Shown: positions 35,780 through 45,178 of the stretch, one piece after another
Position numbering within the stretch: the stretch's first letter is position 1
How the letters are laid out: every line of letters starts with the position of its first letter
From: Desulfococcus sp041737845
GTDB lineage: Bacteria > Desulfobacterota > Desulfobacteria > Desulfobacterales > Desulfococcaceae
NCBI RefSeq assembly: GCF_041737845.1
Contig: NZ_JBGSQX010000107.1
Coordinates: 22,428 to 86,427, forward strand
DNA length: 64,000 nt
Direction: 5' to 3'
Position numbers and translations under genes: made by a program
The notes under the pieces: generated by a model
What the model saw: only the letters and a program-made list of their open reading frames with translations
Databases searched by the model: none
What the model was told of the DNA's origin: nothing

Positions 35780-36316
35780 TTAAGACTCCCATCCCTGGCC
35801 GTAGTTTGCCCACACCTTGATTCTGCCGGTCCGCGCAATGGACCCCACCGCAAACGTCTGCCCCTTTCCGTTCACCACATACACGGTTCCCGATTCACTG
35901 CTGCCGTCTGATTTGAACGTCACCCGGTTGCCCGAAAAGCTGACCCCGTCCTCGGGTTCAGTCCCGCCCGGCCTCGCCCCGGCCCCCTCCCCGATGCCAA
36001 AGGTGACATCGCCATAGCCTGGCAGACCAATCTCCTTCACCTTGACGTCGTCTTCCGTGTCCAGGGTCCGGTCGTCGCCGGCATGGATGAGTGAATAATT
36101 CTGGTTGGCCGTGTCAAACAGGACAACCCAGGTTCTGCCGTCCCGCATGGCGTTGATGCGGGCCATCTGGAAATGGGAGACGATATCCCTTCCCGCACTT
36201 TTGATCCGCGCCCTGTCCCGCTGCGCCATGAAGGTGGGAAACCCCATGGCCGCCACGACGGCGACAACGAGCATCGCGATGAGAAGCTCGATCATCGTAA
36301 ATCCCTTATTTTTCAT
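35780..36316 (-). CDS. fimT: GspH/FimT family pseudopilin
   Basis: The protein has 178 residues, starting at MKNKGFTMIELLIAMLVVAVVA with AAGGGGAGGATA upstream. GFTMIE is the prepilin cleavage motif and the mature domain has the GspH/FimT pattern (FMAQRDRARIKSAGRDIVSHFQ, ARINAMRDGRTWVV). It is the first gene of the minor pilin operon and sits 54-75 bp after the sigma-54 promoter. Confidence 0.9.
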   Translation of the reverse strand: MKNKGFTMIELLIAMLVVAVVAAMGFPTFMAQRDRARIKSAGRDIVSHFQMARINAMRDGRTWVVLFDTANQNYSLIHAGDDRTLDTEDDVKVKEIGLPGYGDVTFGIGEGAGARPGGTEPEDGVSFSGNRVTFKSDGSSESGTVYVVNGKGQTFAVGSIARTGRIKVWANYGQGWES

Positions 36317-36380
36317 TATCCTCCCCTTCATTCCCGAAAAAGCGCATTAACTTTCTTCATATATGAATACAGCTTCCTCA

Positions 36381-36397
36381 AGCAATTAAAGTGCCAA
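36381..36397 (-). promoter_or_regulatory. Sigma-54 promoter of the minor pilin operon
   Basis: On the minus strand TTGGCAC-TTTAA-TTGCT matches the -24/-12 consensus (GG at -24, GC at -12, correct spacing). Transcription would start near 36370, about 55 bp before fimT. It needs an enhancer-binding activator, for example PilR; none is in the window. Confidence 0.85.
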
Positions 36398-36435
36398 AAG
36401 CAGTCGATTTGCCGCAAATCATTTAAGATATATAT

Positions 36436-36465
36436 TTCAACCATGCGGGTTGAATCATATTCAAC
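36436..36465. promoter_or_regulatory. Clustered inverted repeats, candidate enhancer site
   Basis: TTCAACC-N5-GGTTGAA (36436-36454) overlaps GTTGAA-N5-TTCAAC (36449-36465), giving three half sites, and a further TTCAAT lies just beyond. The block is 40-70 bp upstream of the -24 box, a possible place for a sigma-54 activator. Function inferred. Confidence 0.5.
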
Positions 36466-36533
36466 ATCATTTCAATTAATTAAACTATGTACAATCTGAA
36501 GCGTCAGGCAAGTGTATGCCTGAAGGAGGTTGA

Positions 36534-36617
36534 ATGATCGGCGTGAAGGTGGGGCAGGAGTCAAAAAAATGGCTGGAGAAACTAATAACTATTTTTATAG
36601 ACCATAAACTTTTTTAA
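36534..36617 (+). CDS. Possible 27-residue small protein
   Basis: ATG at 36534 is preceded by AAGGAGGTTGA, a nearly ideal ribosome site. The reading frame encodes 27 residues (MIGVKVGQESKKWLEKL, then a hydrophobic ITIFIDHKLF) and ends in TAA. A short hairpin (CAGGCA/TGCCTG) lies just upstream. It is divergent from the sigma-54 promoter. No family is recognised; it may be a leader peptide or a chance frame. Confidence 0.35.
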   Translation: MIGVKVGQESKKWLEKLITIFIDHKLF

Positions 36618-36679
36618 TAGTTTGTTTAATATTTCTTACAATCAAGGCGCATGGACTTGCCGTTCGGAATCTCGCCTTC

Positions 36680-36715
36680 AAAAAAAAATCCGCCGCCTGA
36701 AAAACGGGCGACGGA
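36680..36715 (-). terminator. Terminator after purQ
   Basis: On the minus strand a stem of about 9 bp with one mismatch (36689-36698 with 36706-36715) is followed by nine T (plus-strand A-run 36680-36688). It ends the long purL-purQ transcription run. Confidence 0.85.
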
Positions 36716-36767
36716 TCATTTCCGAATCGATTGAAACATCCCTGACGCTTCGATATTTCGGAAAAGA

Positions 36768-37577
36768 TCATCCTTTCCGAACAAAATCGACGGCATTTTT
36801 GAGGAGTTGCACGCCCGGGGGGGGATCCCGCCGGTATTTCTCGTGCAGGGCCTTGTCCCGGGTCCAGCCCGGATGATTGGTGACGTGGTTGTAAGCCTCG
36901 GGGTGGGGCATCAAGCCGAACACCCGTCCCGTGGGATCGCAGATGCCGGCAATGTCCGCCATGGCGCCGTTGGGGTTGTCGGGAAACCGTCCCCCGGCAG
37001 GTTCCCCGTCGGGGGTCGCGTACTGCATCACGACCTGGTGATCCCGGATCAGGCGCTCCAGGATCGGCCCGTCGGCAAAGAACTTTCCCTCCCCGTGGCG
37101 AACGGGCAGGTAAAGGCGTTCCATGCCACGGGTAAAGACACAGGGGGAAGCCGGGTTCACCCGGAGATGGACCCAGTCGTCCCTGAAATTGCCGCAGTCG
37201 TTATGGGTCAGGGCCACCGACCGGCGCTGGTAATCCCCGTCGATCCCGGGCAGGAGCCCCAGGTTGACCAGGGTCTGGAAACCGTTGCAGATGCCCAGGA
37301 CCAGGTTGCCCCTGCCGATGAAATCGAGGATCGCCTCTCCCACGGTGTTTTTCAGGCGGACCGCCTGGATCACGCCGGCGCCGTGGTCGTCCCCCCAACT
37401 GAAGCCGCCGATGAAGACCAGGATCTGAACCCCGTCCAGTCGATCGGATCCGTCGATCAGGGAATTGATGTGGACCCGCCGCACCCCGGCCCCGGCGCGC
37501 TCGAAGGCATAGGCGGTTTCATGGTCACAGTTGAGACCGTATCCGGTCAGCACCAGCACGTTCACATCGCGATTCAT
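36768..37577 (-). CDS. purQ: Phosphoribosylformylglycinamidine synthase, glutaminase subunit PurQ
   Basis: The protein has 269 residues. The class I glutamine amidotransferase triad is visible: Cys in LVLGICNGFQTLV and the His-Pro-Glu of MPHPEAYN. It supplies ammonia to PurL for purine synthesis. Its ATG overlaps the purL stop by 4 bp (ATGA). The C-terminal residues after the HPE motif are extended by about 30 residues. Confidence 0.95.
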   Translation of the reverse strand: MNRDVNVLVLTGYGLNCDHETAYAFERAGAGVRRVHINSLIDGSDRLDGVQILVFIGGFSWGDDHGAGVIQAVRLKNTVGEAILDFIGRGNLVLGICNGFQTLVNLGLLPGIDGDYQRRSVALTHNDCGNFRDDWVHLRVNPASPCVFTRGMERLYLPVRHGEGKFFADGPILERLIRDHQVVMQYATPDGEPAGGRFPDNPNGAMADIAGICDPTGRVFGLMPHPEAYNHVTNHPGWTRDKALHEKYRRDPPPGVQLLKNAVDFVRKG

Positions 37578-40570
37578 GCCAACTCTCCAAAGGTGCCTTT
37601 CCAGGCGGCTGTAAGATCGTCCACCGAAAGCGAGAGCAGTGCGCCGCCGTCCAGGCCCCGGATCGCCAGGTCAAGGGTGTCGGTCACTGTCCCGACACAG
37701 GCAAACGCCGTTTCGGCCATGATTTTCTCAAATTCGGGGCAATGCCCGGGCGGGACCGTCACGATAAACCGTCCGGCGGACTCGGAAAAAAGGACGGCAT
37801 CCGCCCGGTCAACGCCCTCCCCCGGGACCTTCGCGAGATCCACCTCCATTCCCAGATGGCCGCCCATGGCCGCCATGGCCAGATGGACCCCGAGCCCTCC
37901 CCGATAGACGCCGTGGACCGAGGCCGCGAGGCCCCTGGAAACGGCAGCGGCCAGGGCCGCGTACAAGGCAACGGTCTCTTCGGTCCGGACCTGCGGCACA
38001 TTGAGGCCGATATAGCCCAGGTGGGCATAGTACTCGGAGGCCCCCAGCTCATTCCGGGTCGTTCCAAGGACATAGACCCGGTCGCCAGCCGCCTTGGCGT
38101 CCATGGTGACGCAACCATGGATGTCCTCGATCACGCCGATGGTCGAGAACTGGAGGGTCTCCAGGGCCGAGACCTTGTGGCTTTCCCCGTACGGCCCCGT
38201 CAGGTGACCGTCGACGTACATGCTGTCCTTTCCCGAGAGCAGGGGGATTTTATAGGCCATGCACAGGTCTTTCAGGGCGCGGCAGGCCCGGACGAGTTGG
38301 GCGGCCTTGAACCGGCCGTCGGGGTTCTTTTCGGGATGGTGCTGGATGCTGGGCCAGCAGAAATTGTCCACCCCGCCGATGTGGCCGACATCCGCGCCCA
38401 CGGCGATCAGCCGGCGCACGGCTTCGTCAATGGTGCAGGCCGTCATGTGATAGGCGTCGATGGCGGAGTAGAACGGCAGCAGCGCCTGGGAAACCGCAAG
38501 GCCCCGGCTCGAGGCCAATACCGGCCGGATGACCGCGGCGTCGGAGGCTGCGTCCCGATGCGCCCCGACCAGGGGCTTGATGACGCTGCCGCCCTGAACC
38601 TCGTGGTCATACTGCCGGATGATCCATTCCTTGGAGCCGATGTTGGGCCGCGCCAGCAGGTCCACCAGAAGCCGGCCGTACTCCTTCGGCGGCTGCACGA
38701 CCGGCTCGATCAGGCCCCGCGCCTCCGGAGAGAGCCACACGGCGTCGAATTCCCACTGGGGAAAACCCGCGGTCAGCAGATCCATGTCGACATAGGCGCA
38801 GGTCCTTCCGCCGTAGGTGATGTGGAGCTTTCCGGTATCGGTGTACCGCCCGATGAGGGTGCTCTCCACGGCGTGCTTTCTCGACAGGGCCATGAACCGG
38901 TCGAGATGCTCAGGCTTGACGGCGACGGTCATACGTTCCTGGGACTCGGAGACCCAGATCTCCCATTGGTCGAGGCCCTCGTATTTGAGGGGGACATTTT
39001 CCAGATATACCTCACATCCATTGCTGTAGCGCGCCGACTCCCCCACCGAGGAGGAGAGCCCGCCGCCGCCGTTGTCGGTGATAAAGGCGATAAGGCCGTC
39101 GTCCCGGGCCTCCAGGAGAAAATCGTGCATTTTTTTCTGCGTGTAGGGGTCGCCGATCTGGACGTGGCCGGCCGGGGTGTGCTCCGAGAAGACCTCCGAG
39201 GAGGCGGTGACGCCGTGGATGCCGTCCTTCCCCACCCGTCCGCCGCACATGATCAACAGGTCGCCTGCGGTGGTCGTCTTCTTTTCTGCGGGCTCTCCGG
39301 CGAGAAAGGCGGGCATGATGCCCACGGCGGTGACGAAGACCAGGCATTTGCCCATGTATCCGGGATCGAAGGTGACCTGCCCGAAGGTCGTGGGGATGCC
39401 GCTCTTGTTCCCGCCGTCCCGGACCCCTTCGATGACGCCGTCCAGAAGCCGCCGGGGATGGAGGCGGGGTTTCAGTTGCCCGTCGTAATCCCGGGGGCCG
39501 ACACAAAAGCCGTAGGTTCCCATGACGAGCCTGGCGCCCTTTCCCGTCCCCATGGGGTCCCGGTAGACCCCGACGATGCCGGTGATGGCCCCGCCGTAGG
39601 CCTCCATGTTGGAGGGGGAGTTGTGGGTCTCCCCGGTGATCACATAATGATGGTTCTCGTCGAACCGGCCGGCCCCGGCGTTGTCCCAGAGCACGGAAAC
39701 CACCCAGGGCTTCTTCGCCTGGAGCGCCAGGGTGGGCTCCTGGATGAAGGTTTTGAAGAGATTGTCCACGATCTCCACCGGCGCGTCCGGACCGGACCGA
39801 TACCGGAAAAGCCCGCCAAAGGTGTTGTGGTTGCAATGGTCGCTCCGGGCCTGGGAGATATATTCGAGTTCCACGTCCGTGGGGTCGGACAGGCCGATCG
39901 ACGCCCGATTCACCCGGACCGAATCCTTGAGGAAGTAGGCGCGGATGACCGGGATGTCGTTGGGATTCAGGGCGAGGTTCCGGGCGTCGCTGATCTGCTG
40001 AAGGGTCCGGTCGCTGTCGATGGGGAGGGTCGAAAGCGTCGGGGTGTGGTTGAGCTTGACCCTGGGGACGATGATGCCGATCCCTGCTTCCGGGTCCCAC
40101 CGGTCTTTGCCGATCACCCGCCACTGCTGGATGATGTCGTTGGCCAGAAGCTCCTCGGCCAGCCGGTCCACCTGGCCTGCGGTGAGCGCCTTGCCCGTGA
40201 GGCAGTAGCGTTTTGAGGTGTACACCGCCGCGTCGGGCGGGAGCGCCGCCCCCAGGATGTCGGCCATGGCCTCCATGGCCGTTGCCCCGGGATTGTCCCG
40301 GACGCCGGGGCGGTATCCGATCCAGAGGGTGAAATCAAAGGGCGTCGGAAGGGGGGCAAAGGAGGAAACCTGGGTGACGGGGTTGGTGAAAAGCTCCGTC
40401 CGCACGCGTTCCAGCGCCGCCGCCGGCAGGTCCGCATCCATCGTGACGACCTGAATGGTCCGGACATCCTCGATGTCGATGCCGAAATAATCCTTCGCCT
40501 TTCGGCGGATGCCCCGGCCCTCCGGGTCCGGAATATCGGACCGGATTGTGATCTCTAATCGATGTGGCAT
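37574..40570 (-). CDS. purL: PurS-PurL fusion, phosphoribosylformylglycinamidine synthase
   Basis: The protein has 998 residues. The first 80 residues (LEITIRSDIPDPEGRG ... DIEDVRTIQVVTMD) look like PurS, followed by the FGAM synthase catalytic core: ETHNSPSNMEAYGGAITGI, GPRDYDGQLKPRL, the GKDSMYVDG region and the C-terminal half with GVYRGGLGVHLAMAAMGG. It converts FGAR to FGAM with ATP and ammonia from PurQ. The start is 30 bp after the rseP stop, so it is likely in the same transcript. Confidence 0.93.
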   Translation of the reverse strand: MPHRLEITIRSDIPDPEGRGIRRKAKDYFGIDIEDVRTIQVVTMDADLPAAALERVRTELFTNPVTQVSSFAPLPTPFDFTLWIGYRPGVRDNPGATAMEAMADILGAALPPDAAVYTSKRYCLTGKALTAGQVDRLAEELLANDIIQQWRVIGKDRWDPEAGIGIIVPRVKLNHTPTLSTLPIDSDRTLQQISDARNLALNPNDIPVIRAYFLKDSVRVNRASIGLSDPTDVELEYISQARSDHCNHNTFGGLFRYRSGPDAPVEIVDNLFKTFIQEPTLALQAKKPWVVSVLWDNAGAGRFDENHHYVITGETHNSPSNMEAYGGAITGIVGVYRDPMGTGKGARLVMGTYGFCVGPRDYDGQLKPRLHPRRLLDGVIEGVRDGGNKSGIPTTFGQVTFDPGYMGKCLVFVTAVGIMPAFLAGEPAEKKTTTAGDLLIMCGGRVGKDGIHGVTASSEVFSEHTPAGHVQIGDPYTQKKMHDFLLEARDDGLIAFITDNGGGGLSSSVGESARYSNGCEVYLENVPLKYEGLDQWEIWVSESQERMTVAVKPEHLDRFMALSRKHAVESTLIGRYTDTGKLHITYGGRTCAYVDMDLLTAGFPQWEFDAVWLSPEARGLIEPVVQPPKEYGRLLVDLLARPNIGSKEWIIRQYDHEVQGGSVIKPLVGAHRDAASDAAVIRPVLASSRGLAVSQALLPFYSAIDAYHMTACTIDEAVRRLIAVGADVGHIGGVDNFCWPSIQHHPEKNPDGRFKAAQLVRACRALKDLCMAYKIPLLSGKDSMYVDGHLTGPYGESHKVSALETLQFSTIGVIEDIHGCVTMDAKAAGDRVYVLGTTRNELGASEYYAHLGYIGLNVPQVRTEETVALYAALAAAVSRGLAASVHGVYRGGLGVHLAMAAMGGHLGMEVDLAKVPGEGVDRADAVLFSESAGRFIVTVPPGHCPEFEKIMAETAFACVGTVTDTLDLAIRGLDGGALLSLSVDDLTAAWKGTFGELA

Positions 40571-40600
40571 AAGCGTATGGTGGGTTGAAGGTTAGAAAAG

Positions 40601-41671
40601 TCAGCTCGTTGAAAATATCCGGCTGATGTCGTTGTAGAACACGAATATCATCAGCAGCAGCAGCACGAAGATGCCGGCCTGCTGCGCCACTTCCCTCACC
40701 CGCCGGTTCACGGGCTTCCCCATCACCGCCTCGATGAGGAAAAACAGGAGATGTCCGCCGTCCAGCACCGGAATCGGCAGGAAATTGAGAACGGCCAGGT
40801 TGATGCTCAGGAGTGCGATGAAAAAGACGAGGTTGGCGGCCCCTTCCCGGGCCTGTTCGCCGGCCATCTGGGCGATCATGATGGGTCCGCCCAGGGTTTT
40901 GGTGGAGACGACCCCCTGGATGAGCTTGACGATGCTCAACACGGTGAGATAGGAGATCTCATAGGTCTTGGCGAAGCTCTCGACGAATGCCTGCCCCAGC
41001 GTCATGTCTTTCCGGTGAACCACGCCCGCCGAGGCGATCCCGATGACATATCGCTCCGTATCCTCGCCGAACAGGTTCTTCATGACCGTCGTCTGGGGGA
41101 TGACCCTGACGGTCCGTGCTTCCTCCCCCCGCTTGAAGGTCATGGTCAGCTCCCGCCCTTCGCTCTTCATGATGGCATCCGCCATTTCGTCCCATGTCGC
41201 GATGGCCCGGCCGTCGATGACGGTGATCCGGTCGCCCTCCCGCAGCCCCGATGCCTGGGCGGGCGTGCCCGTGTTGATGACGCCGACCACCGGTTCGAGC
41301 ACATAGGACCCGGAAATCACGAAGATGCCGAAGAAGATCAGGACGGCGAGAACGAGGTTGAACATGGGCCCGGCGGCGACGATGATGATCCGCTTGAAGA
41401 CCGATTTATGGGTGAACGAGAACGGTATGTCCGCCGGGTCGATGTCGGCGTCGGGCTCCTCTCCGACCATCTTTACGAAACCACCCAGGGGGATGCCCGA
41501 GATGCGGTAATCGGTTCGACCCACGGTTTTCCCCACCAGCCGGGGCCCGAAGCCCAGGGAAAACACCTCGACGCCGACGCCGCAGAGCCGGGCCACCAGA
41601 AAATGCCCCAGTTCGTGGAAAAACACCAGCACGCCCAGGACGATGATAAAGGCAAAAATACTTGTGCTCAT
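40601..41671 (-). CDS. rseP: Site-2 intramembrane protease RseP
   Basis: The protein has 356 residues, starting at MSTSIFAFIIVLGVLV. HELGHFLVARLCGV is the zinc HExxH site, PVLDGGHLLFF is the second zinc-ligand (DG) motif, and a single PDZ domain lies around residues 110-190 (INTGTPAQASGLREGDRI). It cleaves anti-sigma factors and other membrane proteins. Its ATG overlaps the dxr stop by 4 bp. Confidence 0.96.
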   Translation of the reverse strand: MSTSIFAFIIVLGVLVFFHELGHFLVARLCGVGVEVFSLGFGPRLVGKTVGRTDYRISGIPLGGFVKMVGEEPDADIDPADIPFSFTHKSVFKRIIIVAAGPMFNLVLAVLIFFGIFVISGSYVLEPVVGVINTGTPAQASGLREGDRITVIDGRAIATWDEMADAIMKSEGRELTMTFKRGEEARTVRVIPQTTVMKNLFGEDTERYVIGIASAGVVHRKDMTLGQAFVESFAKTYEISYLTVLSIVKLIQGVVSTKTLGGPIMIAQMAGEQAREGAANLVFFIALLSINLAVLNFLPIPVLDGGHLLFFLIEAVMGKPVNRRVREVAQQAGIFVLLLLMIFVFYNDISRIFSTS

Positions 41672-42840
41672 GACAGCTGACCCTGTATCTTCATAATGTG
41701 TTCTTCCGCCGTCTCTCTGGCCCAACCATCGGCATCGAGAAGATCGGAAAGCGACGGATGGTCCACCCTGGAATGACGGCCCATGGCGGATTCAATCACC
41801 CCGGGGATGGCGGTGAAGGGTATCCGAGCATCCAAGAACGCCGCCACCGCCACCTCGTTGGCGGCGTTCAGCACCGCCGGCATGGTTCCCCCGGCTTCGC
41901 ACGCGCCGAACGCCAGGTCGAGGCACGGGAATTTGGCCCGGTCGGGCGCCTCGAAGGTGAGCGCCCCCAGGGCGGCGAAATCCGGCGCCGGCTGCTGGAT
42001 GGGCAGCCGCTCGGGATAGGACAAGGCATAGGCGATCGCACCCTTCATGTCTGGAACGCCCAACTGCGCCATGACCGATCCGTCCCGGAAGGCCACCATC
42101 GAATGCACGATGCTCTGGGGGTGAACCACGACCTCAATCTGTTTTTCGGAAACCCCGAACAGCCATTTGGCCTCGATCACCTCCAGCCCCTTGTTCATCA
42201 TGGTCGCGGAATCGATGGTGATTTTCCGGCCCATTTCCCAATTGGGATGCTTCAGGGCATCGGCGGGCGTGATCTTCGTAAAATCAGCCGGAGGCGTACG
42301 CCGAAACGGGCCGCCGGAGGCTGTGAGCAATATCCTGTCCAGATCCTCCCGCCGCTGCCCGGAGAGGCACTGAAAGATGGCGCTGTGTTCGCTGTCGATG
42401 GGCCGGATCGTCACCCCGTTTTGGGCCGCCTGACCCATGACGAGTTCCCCGGCCATGACCAGGGTCTCCTTGTTGGCCAGGGCGATCTCCTTCTTCGCTG
42501 AGATCCCCGCCAGCGTCGGCGCGAGACCGGCGGCGCCCATCATGGCTGCGACGACCATCCCGCTGCCGCCGTGTTCGGCGGCGATCCGGTAGCCCTCCTC
42601 CCCCGAAAGGATCTCCACCCTCACTTCGGCCGGAAGAAGGCTGTCCAGCCGGTCCGCCCGGTCACGGTCGAAAACCACCGCAATGTCCGGCCGGAAGCGC
42701 TCAATCTGTCGAGCCAGCAGTTCGACATTGTCCCTGGCCGTGAGGGCAGCGACCCGGAAGCGCTCCGGAAACATCGAAACGATGCTCAAAACGTTGCGGC
42801 CGATAGACCCGGTGGACCCCAGAATGGACAATTGCTTCAT
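41668..42840 (-). CDS. dxr: 1-deoxy-D-xylulose 5-phosphate reductoisomerase
   Basis: The protein has 390 residues, starting at MKQLSILGSTGSIG (NADPH-binding) at 42840; an in-frame extension of 67 residues to 43041 is not family-like. LANKETLVMAGELV, GGPFRRTP and IDSATMMNKGLEVIEAKWLF are the family motifs. It commits carbon to isoprenoids through the MEP pathway. It is followed by rseP with overlap and preceded by cdsA, the usual order in this operon. Confidence 0.97.
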   Translation of the reverse strand: MKQLSILGSTGSIGRNVLSIVSMFPERFRVAALTARDNVELLARQIERFRPDIAVVFDRDRADRLDSLLPAEVRVEILSGEEGYRIAAEHGGSGMVVAAMMGAAGLAPTLAGISAKKEIALANKETLVMAGELVMGQAAQNGVTIRPIDSEHSAIFQCLSGQRREDLDRILLTASGGPFRRTPPADFTKITPADALKHPNWEMGRKITIDSATMMNKGLEVIEAKWLFGVSEKQIEVVVHPQSIVHSMVAFRDGSVMAQLGVPDMKGAIAYALSYPERLPIQQPAPDFAALGALTFEAPDRAKFPCLDLAFGACEAGGTMPAVLNAANEVAVAAFLDARIPFTAIPGVIESAMGRHSRVDHPSLSDLLDADGWARETAEEHIMKIQGQLS

Positions 42841-42886
42841 TTCAAATTCCCGGAACCCGCCACATGCGATGGGCGGAAGTCTCTCA

Positions 42887-43714
42887 TCAGACCCACAATA
42901 TAAATTTTTTAAAAAAATATGCAACCGGCAGGGCGAAAAGCAGGGCGTCGATCCGATCCAGCAGCCCCCCGTGGCCCGGAAGGATCGCCCCGGAATCCTT
43001 GACCCCCGCAGCGCGCTTGAACTCCGACTCGTAGAGGTCACCGATCTGTCCGACGATCCCGAGAATCAGGAAAAACAGAACGCTCTCCCCCCAGAGCAGC
43101 CTGGGAAAGAACATGACCTTGAAAAGCGCCCCCACCGCCACGTTCCCCATGAGTCCGCCCATGGACCCTTCGATGGTCTTTCCCGGGCTGACCGACGGAC
43201 ACAGCTTGTGCCGCCCCAAATAGGTCCCCGCGTAGAGCGCGCCGATGTCGCCTGCGAAGACGACGGCCAGGATGAAAAAAAGCCAGCGCATGCCGTCTGC
43301 CCCGTCCCGGATCAACACGGCGAAGGAGAGCATCAGGGGGATGTAGATCAGGGCCTGGCCCGCCTTGACCGCCGTTTCGATGATCCGCCTGTCGGCGTTG
43401 AACCGTGTAAACGAAAAAAGTGCGCACAGGATGAGGTTCACGGCAAGAATGAAGACGACGAGATCAACGGAAAATTTGTGGGCGGTCCAGATGATGGCGG
43501 GCGCGGTCAGGATGGCAAGGAGGGGGATCACCCCCGAACGAGGCCTGGATTTCTCGGGCTGATCCGGATCGGCCAAAGCGATGTTGAAATATTCCCACAG
43601 GGAGAGGATGCTGACCCCGGCGATAAAAACGGCAAAGGCGGCGCCCCCGGAATAGATGAGATAAACGAGAAACGGAAGGGCGGCAAGGCCGGTAATCCAT
43701 CGTTTTGCATGCAT
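42887..43714 (-). CDS. cdsA: Phosphatidate cytidylyltransferase
   Basis: The protein has 275 residues with about eight membrane helices. The CdsA signature SPGKTIEGSMGGLMG and the following GDLYESEFKRAAGVKDSGAILPGHGGLLDRIDALLFA are intact. It makes CDP-diacylglycerol for phospholipid synthesis. The start MHAKRWITG (GGAG upstream) is chosen over an ATG 51 bp earlier. Confidence 0.95.
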   Translation of the reverse strand: MHAKRWITGLAALPFLVYLIYSGGAAFAVFIAGVSILSLWEYFNIALADPDQPEKSRPRSGVIPLLAILTAPAIIWTAHKFSVDLVVFILAVNLILCALFSFTRFNADRRIIETAVKAGQALIYIPLMLSFAVLIRDGADGMRWLFFILAVVFAGDIGALYAGTYLGRHKLCPSVSPGKTIEGSMGGLMGNVAVGALFKVMFFPRLLWGESVLFFLILGIVGQIGDLYESEFKRAAGVKDSGAILPGHGGLLDRIDALLFALPVAYFFKKFILWV

Positions 43715-43793
43715 TGACGACTCCGGATAGGCAGAGCATAATAGGTTCTTTGGAGAGGCCTTCAAGGGGATCTGCCCATGAGGCCCTGAGGCA

Positions 43794-44537
43794 TCAGTTC
43801 ACCCGACCGAATCGGCGCTCCCGTCGCTGGAAATCCTTCAGGATCTGAATCAATTCCGCCTCGGTGAAGTCGGGCCAAAGGGTCTGGGTGAAAAAAAGCT
43901 CGGCATAGGCAATCTGCCACAGCAGAAAATTGCTGATCCGCATCTCCCCGCTGGTCCGGATCAGAAGGTCCGGGTCTCTCATTCCCCGGGTGTAGAGGCG
44001 GCCTTCGACCGTTTCTTCGGTGACAGCATCGGGCGAAAGCAGCCCGGCCTTGGACTCCAGGGCGATCTGCCGCGCCATGCGGACGATCTCCTCCCGGGCC
44101 CCGTAGCTCAGGGCAAGGTTCAGCGTCATGCCGTCGTTGCTGCGGGTCCGGTCCTTGACGAGGTCTATGGTCTGCCGGATGTCTTCGGGCAGGTGCTCGG
44201 TCTGACCAATGGTGTTGAAGCGGATGTTGTTCCGGATCAGCTCCGCCTCTTCGGACATCAGAAACTTGCGGAGCAGAAACATCAGAGCGCCCACCTCGGC
44301 CTTGGGACGGCCCCAGTTTTCGGTGGAAAAGGCAAACAGGGTCAAAACCGATATGCCGAGCCTGCGGCACGTCCGCACCATCTCCCTCACGACATCCGCG
44401 CCTTTCTCATGTCCCTTGACGCGGTTCAGCATGCGCTTCCTGGCCCACCTGCCGTTGCCGTCCATGATCATGGCGATATGGCCGGGCATCCGCTCCGGGT
44501 CCAGGCCATGCCCGATCGCAGAGGTTTCAGAACTCAA
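43794..44537 (-). CDS. uppS: Undecaprenyl diphosphate synthase
   Basis: IAMIMDGNGRWARKR, FAFSTENW and the C-terminal RTSGEMRISNFLLWQIAYAELFF are the cis-prenyltransferase motifs. The best start is TTG at 44537, giving 247 residues, close to the family norm; it lies inside the end of frr and has a GA-rich upstream region. The first ATG in frame at 44489 would remove residues before the conserved region. It supplies the lipid carrier for cell-wall synthesis. Confidence 0.93.
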   Translation of the reverse strand: MSSETSAIGHGLDPERMPGHIAMIMDGNGRWARKRMLNRVKGHEKGADVVREMVRTCRRLGISVLTLFAFSTENWGRPKAEVGALMFLLRKFLMSEEAELIRNNIRFNTIGQTEHLPEDIRQTIDLVKDRTRSNDGMTLNLALSYGAREEIVRMARQIALESKAGLLSPDAVTEETVEGRLYTRGMRDPDLLIRTSGEMRISNFLLWQIAYAELFFTQTLWPDFTEAELIQILKDFQRRERRFGRVN

Positions 44538-45084
44538 GGATCTCTTTCTCTTTATCCCTGTAGATCTCATCCACCTTTTTGATGTATTCGTCGGTAATCT
44601 TCTGGATCTGATCCTGGGCCTTGAAGGCATCGTCCTCGGAGATTCCCCCATCCTTCTTGAAGCCTTTGATCAGTTCGTTGGAATCCCGCCGGATATTGCG
44701 GATGGCCACCTTGAAATCCTCGCAGGTCTTGTTCACGATCTTGACCAGCTCTTTACGGCGCTGCTCGGTCAGCGGCGGAATGGTGATCCGGATTATCTTT
44801 CCGTCGTTCGAGGGGGTGAGCCCCAGGTCCGATTTCTGGATCGCCTTTTCGATCTCCTTGATCGCGGAAACGTCCCACGGCTGAATCATGATCAGCCGGC
44901 TTTCGGGAACCTGGAGCGACGCCATCTGGGCCAGGGGTGTAGGTGTCCCGTAGTAGTCGGCCTTGATGCCGTCGAGCAGGGACAGGGAGGCTCGCCCCGT
45001 GCGGACCCGCTTCAGGTCGTGCCTCAGAGATTCGATGGACTTCTGCATCCGTTCCCGGGATTCCTGGTAGGTTGACTCAAGCAT
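44527..45084 (-). CDS. frr: Ribosome recycling factor
   Basis: The 185-residue length is typical. LKRVRTGRASLSLLDGIKADYYG and the PLAQMASLQVPESRLIMIQPWD and IPPLTEQRRKELVKI segments are family landmarks. It frees ribosomes after termination with EF-G. It overlaps the proposed uppS start by 11 bp. Confidence 0.98.
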   Translation of the reverse strand: MLESTYQESRERMQKSIESLRHDLKRVRTGRASLSLLDGIKADYYGTPTPLAQMASLQVPESRLIMIQPWDVSAIKEIEKAIQKSDLGLTPSNDGKIIRITIPPLTEQRRKELVKIVNKTCEDFKVAIRNIRRDSNELIKGFKKDGGISEDDAFKAQDQIQKITDEYIKKVDEIYRDKEKEILEF

Positions 45085-45178
45085 AGGTGTTCTCCCAATT
45101 CATCGCTTCATATTCTGGATCGCTTCATGTTCTAAGCCCATGGTCCGCCCCTCCGGCGATGGCTTCTCTGTCACGGTG

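Noticed and set aside
37742..40216. 824-codon open frame antisense to purL
   Set aside because: It mirrors purL codon bias, has no ribosome site and no recognisable domain.
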